From: CADEED01 sp035525785
GTDB lineage: Bacteria > Pseudomonadota > Gammaproteobacteria > Steroidobacterales > Steroidobacteraceae
DNA: 64,000 nt
Reading direction: 5' to 3'
Assembly: GCA_035525785.1 (NCBI GenBank)
Contig: DATLDQ010000112.1
Location: forward strand, 1-64,000
Shown piece by piece: positions 34,200-43,281 of this stretch. A program made the translations under genes and the position numbers. The notes under the pieces are model-generated. The model was not told the origin of the DNA. It made no database searches and worked only from the letters and a program-made list of their open reading frames with translations. Each line of letters starts with the position of its first letter. The stretch's first letter is position 1.

Positions 34200-37100
34200 A
34201 TGCTTGGCAAGATCCCCGCAGCGCGGCTCGCGCTCATCGAAAAGATAGTCGCCCGCGCCGCGCGACAGGTGCCGAAGAACTCGCGCGCGCTCGCCGCGGA
34301 CTTCCTGCGCGCGTTCTTCCGCGGCGTCGCCGAGGAAGACCTGCGGGCACACAGCGCGCGTGACCTGGCGTCAGCGGCGCTGGCGCACCTGGAGTTCGGC
34401 CGTCAGCGCAGCGGCAGCCGGGTGCTCGTCGAGCTTGCGCCGCCGTTGAACCCGGAGGCAGCCACCGCCTCGCACCGTGTGTTGCTGCGCGTGGTCGCGC
34501 CCGACATGCCCTTCCTGGTCGATTCCATCGGCATCGTCTTCACCCAGATGAACATCGCCGTGCATCTCATCGTGCATCCTGTGCTCGCGGTGAAGCGCGA
34601 TGCGCGCGGCGCGCTCAAGGCCGTGGAGCCCGAGGGCGAGAGCACGCAAGCCGAATCGTGGCAGATGATGGAGATCGACCGGCCGCGGGACGAAGCGAGC
34701 GCCCGCGAGCTCGAGCGCCGGGTGCGCGCCGCGCTCGAGGACGTGCGCCGCGCCGTCGCGGACTTCCGCCCGATGCTCGAACGCATCCGCGCCGTGGCCA
34801 ACGAGCTCGAGCGCGCCAAACTACCCGTGCCGCGGTCGCATGCCAGCGAGGCGCGGGCCCTGCTCTCCTGGATGCACGACGGCCACTTCGTGTTCCTCGG
34901 CTATCGTTATTACCGGCTGCGCCGCGGCCGCTCGCGCGACGCGCTGGTGCGCGAGGAGGGCAGCGGACTCGGCATCCTGCGCACGGAGTCACGGCGCAAG
35001 TCCCCCGCGCCCATAGTGCTCACGGGGCACCTGCGCCGCCAGGCGCGCGCACCGGAGCTCCTGGTGCTGACCAAGGCCAATACGCCTTCGACCGTGCATC
35101 GCGGCAGTTATCTCGACTACGTGGGCATCAAGACCTTCGACGACCAGGGCGACGTCACGGGCGAACACCGCTTCCTCGGCCTCTGGACCTCGAGCGCCTA
35201 TCACAAGCCACCGGCCGAGATCCCCCTGCTCCGCCGCAAGCTCGAAGCGGTGATCGCGCATTTCGGGCTGCCCGAGCACAGCCACGATGCCAAGTCGGTG
35301 GTCAACGTCATCGACACCTTCCCGCGCGACGAGCTGTTCCAGACGCCGGCCGCGGAGCTCATTCCCATCGTGCGCGGCATCGTGAACCTCTACGAGCGCC
35401 GCCGCGTGCGCCTGTTCGTGCGCCGTGACAGCTACGAGCGCTTCTACTCGTGCATCGTGTTCGTGCCGCGCGACCGCTACAACACCGAGGTCCGCGAGCG
35501 CATCGAACGCATCGTGCGCGAGCGCTTCCACGGCACTCATGTCGAGAGCCAGGTCCAGATTTCCGACTCCATGCTGGCGCGGGTGCACCTGCTGGTGCGC
35601 ACACCGCAGGGCACACCGTCCGTGGAAGACGTCGGCGCCATCGAGAACGCCATCGCCGCCGCTGCCGCCACCTGGGAGGACCGGCTGCAGCAGGCGCTGA
35701 TCGCCCGCGGAGTGCAGCGCGACGCCGTGGACCTCGCTGCACGGTATGCGCGTCTTTTTCCGCCCGCCTATCGCGCCGATGTCGAACCCGCGCAGGCGCT
35801 CGAAGACATCACCGATCTCGAAGCGCTCGCGGCGAACCCCGCCGTGCCGCAGCTCAACCTGCGCACGGCGCCGAAGGCCCCGGGCGGCAGACCGCAGGGG
35901 CTGCGCCTGCGCATCCTGCAGACGGGCGAGCCGATTTCCATCTCCGACATCCTGCCCATGCTCGAGAATTTCGGGTTGCGCGTGGTGGCCGAGCATCTCT
36001 ACGGATTCCCGGCGGGTGAACGGCCGGTGTCCATCCAGGATTTCGAGCTCGAATCCCGCGATGCCAAGCGTGTGGACACGGCCGGCCTCGAGCCGCTTTT
36101 CAAGGAGGCGCTGCTCGCGACCTGGCGCGGTGACGTCGAGAACGACGGCTTCAACCGTCTGCTGCTGTGCGCGGGATTGAGCGCCCGCGAAATCGTCGTG
36201 GTGCGAGCGTACTGCCGGTACCTGCTGCAGACCGGCATTCCCTTCAGCCAGGCCTACATGGAGCGCGTGCTGGTCGCGCAAGCGCCCATCGCGCGACAGC
36301 TGGTGCGGCTGTTCGAAACGCAGTTCGCTTTGCGCGGCAAATCGCGCGAGGCTGCCGCCGAACGCATCCGCGCCGGCATCGTCCGCGCGCTCGACAAGGT
36401 GCAGAGCCTCGACGAAGACCGGATCCTGCGTGGCTATCTCAACGTCATCCGCGCGACGCTGCGTACCAACTACTTCCAGACATTGCCGGACGGCTCGTCC
36501 AAGAGCTGGGTGTCTTTCAAACTGGACCCCCACCAGATCCCCGAGCTGCCGCTGCCGCGGCCGAAGTTCGAGATCTTCGTGTACAGCCCGCGCGTGGAAG
36601 GCGTGCACCTGCGCATGGCGTACGTGGCGCGCGGCGGCCTGCGCTGGTCGGATCGCCGCGAAGACTTCCGCACCGAAGTGCTGGGCCTCATGAAGGCGCA
36701 GAACGTGAAGAACACCGTGATCGTGCCCGCGGGTGCGAAGGGCGGGTTCTATCCCAAGCGCCTGCCGGCGAACGGCACCCGCGAAGAGGTCATGAAGGAA
36801 GGCATCGCCAGCTACCAGACGTTCATCCGCGGCCTGCTCGACGTCACCGACAACATCGTGAAGGGCAAGACTGTTCCGCCATCGAACGTGACCCGCCGCG
36901 ATGGCGACGACGCCTATCTCGTGGTCGCGGCCGACAAGGGCACGGCCACGTTCTCGGACATCGCCAACGCCATCTCCATCGAGTACGGACACTGGTTAGG
37001 CGACGCCTTCGCCTCCGGTGGCTCGGCCGGCTACGATCACAAGGGCATGGGCATCACCGCGCGCGGGGCGTGGGAATGCGTGAAGCGCCACTTCCGCGAG

Positions 37101-39020
37101 CTGGGGCTCGACATCCAGACGCAGGACTTCACCTGCGCCGGCATCGGCGACATGTCGGGCGACGTGTTCGGCAATGGCATGCTGCTCTCGAAGCACACGC
37201 GCCTGGTCGCGGCCTTCGATCACCGCCACATCTTTCTCGATCCGAACCCGGACGCCGCGTCGAGCTACCGCGAACGCGAGCGCATGTTCAAGCTGCCGCG
37301 TTCGAGCTGGGATGACTACACGCGCAAACTGATCTCGCGTGGCGGCGGCATCTGGCCGCGCGGCGCCAAGTCGATACCCCTTTCGCCAGAGGTGCAAAAG
37401 CTGCTCGAGATCACTGGCAGCGCCGCCACGCCGGTCGACGTGATGCGCGCGATCCTGCGCATGCGCGTCGATCTCCTGTGGAACGGCGGCATCGGCACCT
37501 ACGTCAAGGCTTACGAAGAGTCGCACGCCGAAGTGCGCGACCGCGCGAACGACGCGATACGCGCCGACGGCCGCGAAATCCGCGCGCGCGTGATCGGCGA
37601 AGGCGGCAACCTCGGCTGCACGCAGAAAGGCCGCGTGGAATACGCGCAAACCAGTGGCGGCAAGGTCAACACCGACTTCATCGACAACTCCGCCGGGGTC
37701 AATACCTCCGACGTGGAAGTGAACATCAAGATCCTGCTGGCCGAGGTGGCCCGCAAGGGCCGCCTCACGCGCGCCGCGCGCGACAAGCTGCTGGCGCGCA
37801 TGACCAGGGAAGTCGCCGACATCGTGCTCCACAACAACTACCTGCAGAGCCAGGCGCTGTCGGTGCTGGAGCAGAAGGCCGCCGAGCGGCTGACCGAATA
37901 CCAGAGCGTGATCCGCACGCTCGAACGCGGCGGACATCTCAACCGCGTCATCGAATTCCTGCCCACCGAAGACGAGTTCCTCGAGCGACGCAAGCAGCGG
38001 CTCGGACTGACCCGTCCCGAGCTGGCCGTGGTGCTGGCGTACAGCAAGATATGGCTCAGCAACCACCTGCTCGATTCCGATCTGCCGGACGACCCGTACT
38101 TCGCGAGCGAGGTACAACGCTACTTCCCGACACCGATGCGCAAGCGATACGCGCGCGCGATACCGCAACACCGGTTGCGCCGCGAGATCGTCACCACGCA
38201 GACGACCAACAGCCTCGTGAACCGCATGGGCCCGGTGTTCGTCACCCGCGCACAGGAAGAGACCGGCGCGGATCCGGCCGCCATCGCCCGCGCCTATTCG
38301 ATCGCGCGCGAGATCTTCGCCATGCGCGCGTTGTGGTTCGACATCGAAGCGCTCGACAACAAGGTGTCGGCCTCGATGCAATACGGCATGTTCTATCGCG
38401 CCGCGCGCCTCCTGCGGCACACCTCGTACTGGCTGCTGCGCGAGCGCGGCCGCAACCTGCACATCGAGAACAATGTCCACGCGTTGCGCCCCGGCGTCGA
38501 AGCGCTGGCCAACGACATCGACTCGGTCCTCGGTGGCATCGCGCGTACGCGTCACGACGCGGTGCATTCGGAGCTCGCCGCCGGTGGTGTGCCGGAGAAG
38601 CTCGCGATGCGCATCGCTCGCCTGTCGGTGCTCGAACCCGCACTCGACATCGTGGCGTTGTCCGCCAGCGAGAAGACGCCGGTCATCGAAGTGGCGCGAG
38701 TCTATTTCGAGCTGGGCGTGGCGCTGGGCCTCGACTGGCTGCATACCGAGATCGACGGTCTGTCGGTGGATGGCTCCTGGCAGGCGACGGCACGCACCGG
38801 CCTGCGCGACGCCGCGATGCGCGCGCATCGCGAGCTCACCTTGCAGGTTCTGCGCCAGCGCGGCGCGCTCGCGCAGCGGCTCGCGGGCTGGAGCGCACAG
38901 CGCGAGGCAGCGCTCTCCAGCTGGAAGCGCACGCTCACCGAGATGCGCGCCGTGGGCACCGCCGACTTCGCTACGCTCACGGTAGGCGTGGACGCAGTGC
39001 GCAGCCTGTCCGCCGGGTAG
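34200..39020 (+). CDS. gdhB: NAD-specific glutamate dehydrogenase, large (L-1600) type
   Basis: Catabolic NAD-dependent glutamate dehydrogenase producing 2-oxoglutarate and ammonium. The 1606-residue length is that of the Pseudomonas/Streptomyces giant class. The N-terminal half holds ACT-like regulatory domains (VAPDMPFLVDSIGIVFTQMNIAVHLI). The catalytic core begins near 800 with GLRWSDRREDFRTEVLGLMKAQNVKNTVIVPAGAKGGF and continues with GIGDMSGDVFGNGMLLS (dinucleotide region) and VIGEGGNLGCTQKGRVEYA, DFIDNSAGVNTSDVEVN. The C-terminal 400 residues are helical. It follows the MarR gene by 42 bases. It fits the amino-acid-degrading character of the region. Confidence 0.97.
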   Translation: MLGKIPAARLALIEKIVARAARQVPKNSRALAADFLRAFFRGVAEEDLRAHSARDLASAALAHLEFGRQRSGSRVLVELAPPLNPEAATASHRVLLRVVAPDMPFLVDSIGIVFTQMNIAVHLIVHPVLAVKRDARGALKAVEPEGESTQAESWQMMEIDRPRDEASARELERRVRAALEDVRRAVADFRPMLERIRAVANELERAKLPVPRSHASEARALLSWMHDGHFVFLGYRYYRLRRGRSRDALVREEGSGLGILRTESRRKSPAPIVLTGHLRRQARAPELLVLTKANTPSTVHRGSYLDYVGIKTFDDQGDVTGEHRFLGLWTSSAYHKPPAEIPLLRRKLEAVIAHFGLPEHSHDAKSVVNVIDTFPRDELFQTPAAELIPIVRGIVNLYERRRVRLFVRRDSYERFYSCIVFVPRDRYNTEVRERIERIVRERFHGTHVESQVQISDSMLARVHLLVRTPQGTPSVEDVGAIENAIAAAAATWEDRLQQALIARGVQRDAVDLAARYARLFPPAYRADVEPAQALEDITDLEALAANPAVPQLNLRTAPKAPGGRPQGLRLRILQTGEPISISDILPMLENFGLRVVAEHLYGFPAGERPVSIQDFELESRDAKRVDTAGLEPLFKEALLATWRGDVENDGFNRLLLCAGLSAREIVVVRAYCRYLLQTGIPFSQAYMERVLVAQAPIARQLVRLFETQFALRGKSREAAAERIRAGIVRALDKVQSLDEDRILRGYLNVIRATLRTNYFQTLPDGSSKSWVSFKLDPHQIPELPLPRPKFEIFVYSPRVEGVHLRMAYVARGGLRWSDRREDFRTEVLGLMKAQNVKNTVIVPAGAKGGFYPKRLPANGTREEVMKEGIASYQTFIRGLLDVTDNIVKGKTVPPSNVTRRDGDDAYLVVAADKGTATFSDIANAISIEYGHWLGDAFASGGSAGYDHKGMGITARGAWECVKRHFRELGLDIQTQDFTCAGIGDMSGDVFGNGMLLSKHTRLVAAFDHRHIFLDPNPDAASSYRERERMFKLPRSSWDDYTRKLISRGGGIWPRGAKSIPLSPEVQKLLEITGSAATPVDVMRAILRMRVDLLWNGGIGTYVKAYEESHAEVRDRANDAIRADGREIRARVIGEGGNLGCTQKGRVEYAQTSGGKVNTDFIDNSAGVNTSDVEVNIKILLAEVARKGRLTRAARDKLLARMTREVADIVLHNNYLQSQALSVLEQKAAERLTEYQSVIRTLERGGHLNRVIEFLPTEDEFLERRKQRLGLTRPELAVVLAYSKIWLSNHLLDSDLPDDPYFASEVQRYFPTPMRKRYARAIPQHRLRREIVTTQTTNSLVNRMGPVFVTRAQEETGADPAAIARAYSIAREIFAMRALWFDIEALDNKVSASMQYGMFYRAARLLRHTSYWLLRERGRNLHIENNVHALRPGVEALANDIDSVLGGIARTRHDAVHSELAAGGVPEKLAMRIARLSVLEPALDIVALSASEKTPVIEVARVYFELGVALGLDWLHTEIDGLSVDGSWQATARTGLRDAAMRAHRELTLQVLRQRGALAQRLAGWSAQREAALSSWKRTLTEMRAVGTADFATLTVGVDAVRSLSAG

Positions 39021-39038
39021 TGTCCGCCCGTCTACGCG

Positions 39039-39833
39039 ATGAGAACCGCGCTGGTCATCAGCACGTACGAGCGCCCGGATGCTCTCGCCGCCGTGCTCGA
39101 CAGCGTCGCGCGCCAGCGCGCGGCGCCTGACGAAATCGTCATCGCCGACGATGGGTCGGGCGCTCCCACGCGCGAGCTCATCACCCGCTTCACGCGTCGC
39201 TCGAGCGTGCCCGTGCGGGCGGTCTCGCAGCCGCACGCAGGTTTTCGCCTCACGCGCCTGCGCAACCTCGCGATCGCCGCCTGCACCGCGGACTTTCTCG
39301 TCTTCATCGACGGCGACATGCTGCTGCACACGGGCTTCGTCGCGGATCACCGCCGCCACGCGCGTGCGCGCTGCTTCACGCAGGGGGTACGAGTGCGTGC
39401 CGACGAGGCGTTGACCGCGAAGCTCATCCACGACCCGCGCACGCCTCTGAATGCCTGGACCCCTGGGCTCGGAGCGTTGCGGCGTACCTATCTACTCCGC
39501 TCGCGTCCGCTGGCATCGGCCACGCGGCAGCTGGCCAACCGGTTCATCGCGATCAAGGGTTGCAATCAGGCCTTCTGGCGCGCGGACCTGGTGCGTGTGA
39601 ACGGCTTCAACGAGGCCATTGAGGGCTGGGGTCCCGAGGACAAGGAGCTGGCGGCGCGACTCACGCATGCGGGCATCGAACGTCAGACGCTGATGTTCGG
39701 CGGCATCGCTGTGCACCTGCACCATCCGGCTGCGGCCCGCGATGCCCTGCCAGCGAACCAGAACGTCTTGTCGGAGACTTTGCGGGAGCGGCGCACCTGG
39801 TGCGAGCGCGGGCTCGACGCACACCTGACCTGA
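39039..39833 (+). CDS. Glycosyltransferase family 2 protein
   Basis: A 264-residue GT-A fold glycosyltransferase. N-terminal VISTYERPDALAAVLDSVARQ, nucleotide-sugar acidic motif VIADDGSG, metal-binding DGD in DFLVFIDGDMLLH, and a galactosyltransferase-like acceptor motif NGFNEAIEGWGPEDKELAARL, as in beta-1,4-galactosyltransferase/chondroitin synthase-like enzymes. No polysaccharide or LPS gene is adjacent, so the acceptor is unknown. It starts 18 bases after gdhB. Confidence 0.88.
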   Translation: MRTALVISTYERPDALAAVLDSVARQRAAPDEIVIADDGSGAPTRELITRFTRRSSVPVRAVSQPHAGFRLTRLRNLAIAACTADFLVFIDGDMLLHTGFVADHRRHARARCFTQGVRVRADEALTAKLIHDPRTPLNAWTPGLGALRRTYLLRSRPLASATRQLANRFIAIKGCNQAFWRADLVRVNGFNEAIEGWGPEDKELAARLTHAGIERQTLMFGGIAVHLHHPAAARDALPANQNVLSETLRERRTWCERGLDAHLT

Positions 39834-39913
39834 CGTCCGACAGCGGCCCGGCCGGGGACGCGCAAATCGCACTCCCTGCGGTTAACATGTCGCCCCCTTC
39901 ATCGGAGGCGCGC

Positions 39914-40666
39914 ATGCCCGGCAAATTGATCCTTGTACGTCACGGCCAGAGCACCTGGAACGTCGAGAACCTGTTCACCGGCTGGCATGACGTCGACCTC
40001 TCCGACCTGGGCCGGCACGAGGCGAAGTCCGCGGGTGTCGAGATCAAGAAGGCCGGCATCGTGCCCGACGTGGTGTTCACGTCGGTGCTCAAGCGCGCGA
40101 TCCGGACGATGTGGACCATCCTCGATGAGCTCGACCTCATGTGGCTGCCGGTCGAGCGCAGCTGGCGACTCAACGAACGTCATTACGGCGCGCTGCAGGG
40201 TCTCGACAAGGCGCAGACCGTCGAGAAGCATGGCGAGTCGCAGGTGAAGATCTGGCGCCGCAGCTATGACATCCCGCCGCCGCCGCTCGACACCACTGAT
40301 GCGCGTCACCCGGTCAACGATCGCCGGTACTCCGGAATCGATCCGCGCGTGCTGCCCGCCAGCGAATCTCTCAAGGACACGTTGGCCCGCGTGCTGCCGT
40401 TCTGGAACGACCGCATCGTCGCCGAACTCAAGGCCGGGAAGAACGTGATGGTGGTCGCGCACGGCAACTCGCTGCGCGCGGTGGTGAAAATGCTCGACAA
40501 CGTGAGCGAAGCCGACATCACCGAGCTCAACATTCCGACGGGTGTGCCGCTGGTGTACGAGCTCGACGATCAGCTCAAGCCGGTCCGGAGCGGCTACCTC
40601 GGCGATCCGGAGGCCATCAAGGCGGCGGCTGAAGCCGTGAAGAAGCAGACGGAAAAGAAGAAATGA
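39914..40666 (+). CDS. gpmA: 2,3-bisphosphoglycerate-dependent phosphoglycerate mutase
   Basis: Glycolytic/gluconeogenic dPGM, 250 residues from ATG 39914, preceded by a GGAGG ribosome-binding site at 39904-39908. Phospho-histidine motif LVRHGQSTWN, then TSVLKRAIRTMW, NERHYGALQGLDK and the second histidine in VVAHGNSLRAVVK. The C-terminus is a lysine-rich tail (EAVKKQTEKKK). The open frame upstream overlaps the glycosyltransferase gene and is rejected. Confidence 0.97.
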   Translation: MPGKLILVRHGQSTWNVENLFTGWHDVDLSDLGRHEAKSAGVEIKKAGIVPDVVFTSVLKRAIRTMWTILDELDLMWLPVERSWRLNERHYGALQGLDKAQTVEKHGESQVKIWRRSYDIPPPPLDTTDARHPVNDRRYSGIDPRVLPASESLKDTLARVLPFWNDRIVAELKAGKNVMVVAHGNSLRAVVKMLDNVSEADITELNIPTGVPLVYELDDQLKPVRSGYLGDPEAIKAAAEAVKKQTEKKK

Positions 40667-40708
40667 GTCGGGCGGCAGCGGCGATGACGGCGTTCGTCAA
40701 CGTCGGGC

Positions 40709-40725
40709 AGCCGGGGCGCCCGGCT
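40709..40725. terminator. Hairpin between convergent gpmA and rraB-like genes
   Basis: Stem AGCCGGG / CCCGGCT around a GCG loop in the 67-base convergent gap. No T-run follows on either strand, so termination is only a possibility. Confidence 0.35.
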
Positions 40726-40733
40726 TGGGCTAG

Positions 40734-41177
40734 CTAGGTCGGGGGGCCCGGCGCTATCGGCACCTGCTTCGCCGACCAGCCGTCGTAACGGCCCTGGCGT
40801 TCGGTCGCCATCTCGGTGAGACGCCGGCTCAGCTCCTGCATGTCGGGCACCGTGAGCTGCATCGACTTGTGCGCGTGCAGGACGTAGCGCAGCTCCCCGT
40901 TCTCCGGCGTATCGACGATCTCGGCGTCGAAGCCCTCGCCTTTCAACGTACGCTCGACTTCCATGGCGCCATCCGGCGTCGGGAACGCGAGGAAAAAATC
41001 CACGTCGTGCGGCTTGAAGGGATCGGACCCGCGCTTGCGCAGCTGGTCGATGAGCCGGGCATCCCAGGAGTCGTTCTGCTGCCGGCGCAGCTTCTGCAGG
41101 TTCTGCCAGATGCGCCACGCGGCGATCACGCCGCCGATGATGGCGAACGCGTACATCCACTTGGCGGAGAAATCCAC
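40734..41177 (-). CDS. RraB-like protein with N-terminal membrane anchor
   Basis: A 147-residue protein. Residues 5-22 (AKWMYAFAIIGGVIAAWRIW) form a single hydrophobic helix, followed by a basic linker and a domain resembling RraB/ribonuclease E inhibitor: HDVDFFLAFPTPDGAMEVERTLKGEGFDAEIVD and LRYVLHAHKSMQLTVPDMQELSRRLTEMA. Canonical RraB is soluble, so a membrane-tethered version could act on membrane-bound RNase E; that is inference. It lies 3 bases after the ferredoxin gene. Confidence 0.7.
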   Translation of the reverse strand: MDFSAKWMYAFAIIGGVIAAWRIWQNLQKLRRQQNDSWDARLIDQLRKRGSDPFKPHDVDFFLAFPTPDGAMEVERTLKGEGFDAEIVDTPENGELRYVLHAHKSMQLTVPDMQELSRRLTEMATERQGRYDGWSAKQVPIAPGPPT

Positions 41178-41180
41178 GGC

Positions 41181-41495
41181 CTACTCGTCTTCGGCGATGG
41201 TGACTTTGAGACCCGAGAGCGCCGCGGTGAATTCCACCTGGCATGAGAGCCGGGAATTTTCCTTGTAGTGCGAGAGCTCGGTGAGGAGCTCGCGTTCGTC
41301 CGACATCGGTGGCGGCAGTTTCTCCGCCCAGGCCGGGTCCACGTAGATGTGGCATGTGGCGCAGGAACACATGCCGCCGCAGATGGCCGCGACGCCGTAG
41401 TCCAGTTCCCGCAAGATTTCCATCACCTTCAAGCCGGGCTTCGACTCCACGTCGTGCGAAACCCCGTCACGATCAACCACCTGCAACGTCGCCAT
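41181..41495 (-). CDS. Adrenodoxin-type [2Fe-2S] ferredoxin
   Basis: A 104-residue plant/vertebrate-fold ferredoxin. Cluster cysteines are CGGMCSCATC (C-x5-C-x2-C arrangement) and the late SRLSCQV. This is the adrenodoxin/putidaredoxin class, which serves monooxygenases or Fe-S assembly. The isc locus at the left of the window has no fdx, so this could be the assembly ferredoxin, but it lies 40 kb away downstream of a thiamine operon and nothing proves the link. Confidence 0.9.
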   Translation of the reverse strand: MATLQVVDRDGVSHDVESKPGLKVMEILRELDYGVAAICGGMCSCATCHIYVDPAWAEKLPPPMSDERELLTELSHYKENSRLSCQVEFTAALSGLKVTIAEDE

Positions 41496-41523
41496 TACCT
41501 GTCCCGGTACCTGAAAATTCGCG

Positions 41524-42420
41524 CTAATTCGCGGCGCTAGTGTGCCGAGGTTGGGCTTCGGGCGCCAGCGTCAGCAGTCGCCGGAGGGCGGCGGATTCGA
41601 CTTGCAGTTCGGTGGCCGGAACGGTGCGCCCCACGCGGCGGGCGCGGTACCAGAGGTAGTTCACCAGGACGAACACATTGGTGAGGTCGGCGAGCATCGC
41701 GGGCGTCGCGCCGGCTTCATCGAGTCCGGCGGCTTCGAGCAGCAGCCCGGCGTGCGATGCCGCGCGCGGGTAGTAGGCGAGGATGCAGGCGAGGTCGTGC
41801 AGGGGGTCGGCGACCTGCGCGTATTCCCAGTCGATGAAGTAGACGCGATCGGCGGTGAGCACGTTGCCATGATGCAGATCGCCGTGGACCACGCTCGACG
41901 GCCGCCTGCCCCAGCCGCTGCGCGCCAGCGCTTCGTCGCCATGGGCTAACAACACCGCGATGCGACCGTCCTCGTCGCCGTCGTGACTCACGATGTGGTC
42001 GGCATAGCGGCGCGCCGTGACCAGCGGATCGTAGCGCGGGATCGACGGTGGCGTCAGCGCGTGCAAGGTGCGCAGTCTCTGGCCCAGCGAGCGCAGATCG
42101 CGCATGCGCGAGAAGTAGTGCGGCGTCCACAACCGGCCGTCGAGAAATTCGGTGATCAGGCTGGATCGGTCCGGCGCCGCATAGATGACCGGTGGTGCGA
42201 CGCCCGCGCTCGCGGCGGCCGAGTGCAGCGCAAGCTCGCGCTCGCGATCGAGCCCGGGGTCGGAAGCGGTGTTGTCGTTGAGGCGCACGACGAAGCGACC
42301 GCGCCGCGTGCGCACGAGGTAGCTGCGGTTCACGCGACCGCCACCGATGAGCTCCTGCGAGTACGGCGGGTCGCCCTCCTCGCAACCCGGAACTTGCAGC
42401 AGCAGGTCGCCGGCGATCAT
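41524..42420 (-). CDS. Choline/aminoglycoside-kinase-fold phosphotransferase, probable thiamine kinase
   Basis: A 298-residue kinase of the APH/ChoK fold from ATG 42420. The catalytic loop is SVVHGDLHHGNVL and the metal-binding loop is VYFIDWEYAQVADPLHDLA. The N-lobe has QELIGGGRVNRSYLVRTRRGRFVVRLN. The start overlaps the pnuC stop (ATGA, 42417-42420), and the whole operon lies under a TPP riboswitch, so phosphorylation of imported thiamine (as done by ThiK/YcfN, same fold) is the best reading. Substrate is inferred from context, not from residues. Confidence 0.78.
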   Translation of the reverse strand: MIAGDLLLQVPGCEEGDPPYSQELIGGGRVNRSYLVRTRRGRFVVRLNDNTASDPGLDRERELALHSAAASAGVAPPVIYAAPDRSSLITEFLDGRLWTPHYFSRMRDLRSLGQRLRTLHALTPPSIPRYDPLVTARRYADHIVSHDGDEDGRIAVLLAHGDEALARSGWGRRPSSVVHGDLHHGNVLTADRVYFIDWEYAQVADPLHDLACILAYYPRAASHAGLLLEAAGLDEAGATPAMLADLTNVFVLVNYLWYRARRVGRTVPATELQVESAALRRLLTLAPEAQPRHTSAAN

Positions 42421-43007
42421 GCGGGCACCGGCTGCAAGCGCAGCTTGCGCCGCCACGCTATGTAACCGCCGATCGCGATGCCGATGAACAGCACGTTGAG
42501 CAGTGCGAGGAAGGGCAGCTCCTGCTGGTAGAAGAGGAACACCAGAACTCCGTCGATGGCGACCCAGTAGAGCCAGTTCTCGAGCTTCGCGCGCGCGGCC
42601 AGCCAGGTGGCCAGCAGGCTGAACCAGGTAGTGAGGGAATCGAGCAGCGGCCACGCCGCCTCGGTGCGTGCCGCGAGGATCTGCGCGCTGCCAAAGGAAA
42701 GCGCCAGCACCAGCAGCGCGCCCATGATGTGCCATCGGAACGGCCAGAGGCCCACGGGCAGCTCACCCTGGCTGAGTTGTTTGCTCCAGCTCACCCATCC
42801 GTACACCGACATCGCGACGAAGAAGAGCTGCAGGCCGGATTGCATCGGCAGCCCGCGCAGCCCTGCGAGCAGCGCCGCCAGCGCCGAGCTCAACGCTCCC
42901 GCTATCCAGCACAACCGGTCGCGGCGCGCGGCCAGCACCGCGTAGCCAACCCCGGCAAGCGTAGCGATGACTTCGAACGCGGTGAGCAGTCGTTCGGACA
43001 AGATCAC
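42417..43007 (-). CDS. pnuT: PnuC/PnuT family vitamin permease, probable thiamine transporter
   Basis: Seven-helix inner-membrane facilitator of the PnuC family, 196 residues. The characteristic WxxW motif appears in SVYGWVSWSKQL. PnuC proteins carry nicotinamide riboside and the PnuT branch carries thiamine; the TPP riboswitch and TonB receptor upstream indicate thiamine. The start codon is GTG and overlaps the stop of the YkoF-like gene (GTGA, 43004-43007). Uptake would be driven by phosphorylation by the kinase encoded next. Confidence 0.88.
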   Translation of the reverse strand: MILSERLLTAFEVIATLAGVGYAVLAARRDRLCWIAGALSSALAALLAGLRGLPMQSGLQLFFVAMSVYGWVSWSKQLSQGELPVGLWPFRWHIMGALLVLALSFGSAQILAARTEAAWPLLDSLTTWFSLLATWLAARAKLENWLYWVAIDGVLVFLFYQQELPFLALLNVLFIGIAIGGYIAWRRKLRLQPVPA

Positions 43008-43249
43008 TGACCGAGCGGCCCGAGGACCTTCATGACGAACACGGCCTTGCCGTCGCGTTCGAAAGTGGGACGGATCTCGCGGGTCAGCGCGCCCATGACG
43101 TCTTCGTACTGGCCGAAGATCTGCGTGCTCATGTCGTTGGTGATGACCTTGAAGCGGCCGTCGGCGTTGAGTCGGTCGATGAAGTCCCGGATCGGTGGAA
43201 TGAACTCGTTGCGCAGGGGATAGAGACTGATCTCGACGCCGATGTTCAT
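43004..43249 (-). CDS. YkoF/MTH1187-like thiamine-binding protein
   Basis: An 81-residue cytosolic protein: MNIGVEISLYPLRNEFIPPIRDFIDRLN, then FKVITNDMSTQIFGQYEDVMGALTREIRPTFE. This is the ferredoxin-like fold of the YkoF/DUF77 group, members of which bind thiamine or hydroxymethylpyrimidine. It sits 32 bases after the receptor gene and is coupled to pnuT. It may be a cytoplasmic thiamine buffer or regulator of the permease; unproven. Confidence 0.8.
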   Translation of the reverse strand: MNIGVEISLYPLRNEFIPPIRDFIDRLNADGRFKVITNDMSTQIFGQYEDVMGALTREIRPTFERDGKAVFVMKVLGPLGQ

Positions 43250-43281
43250 TCGTTCTCCGTCAACTCGCCAACCAAGGTCAA

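Noticed and set aside
43004..43249. Small protein as a fragment or pseudogene of a larger gene
   Set aside because: It has a complete compact fold pattern, an ATG start, and a GTGA overlap with pnuT, so it is an intact small gene.
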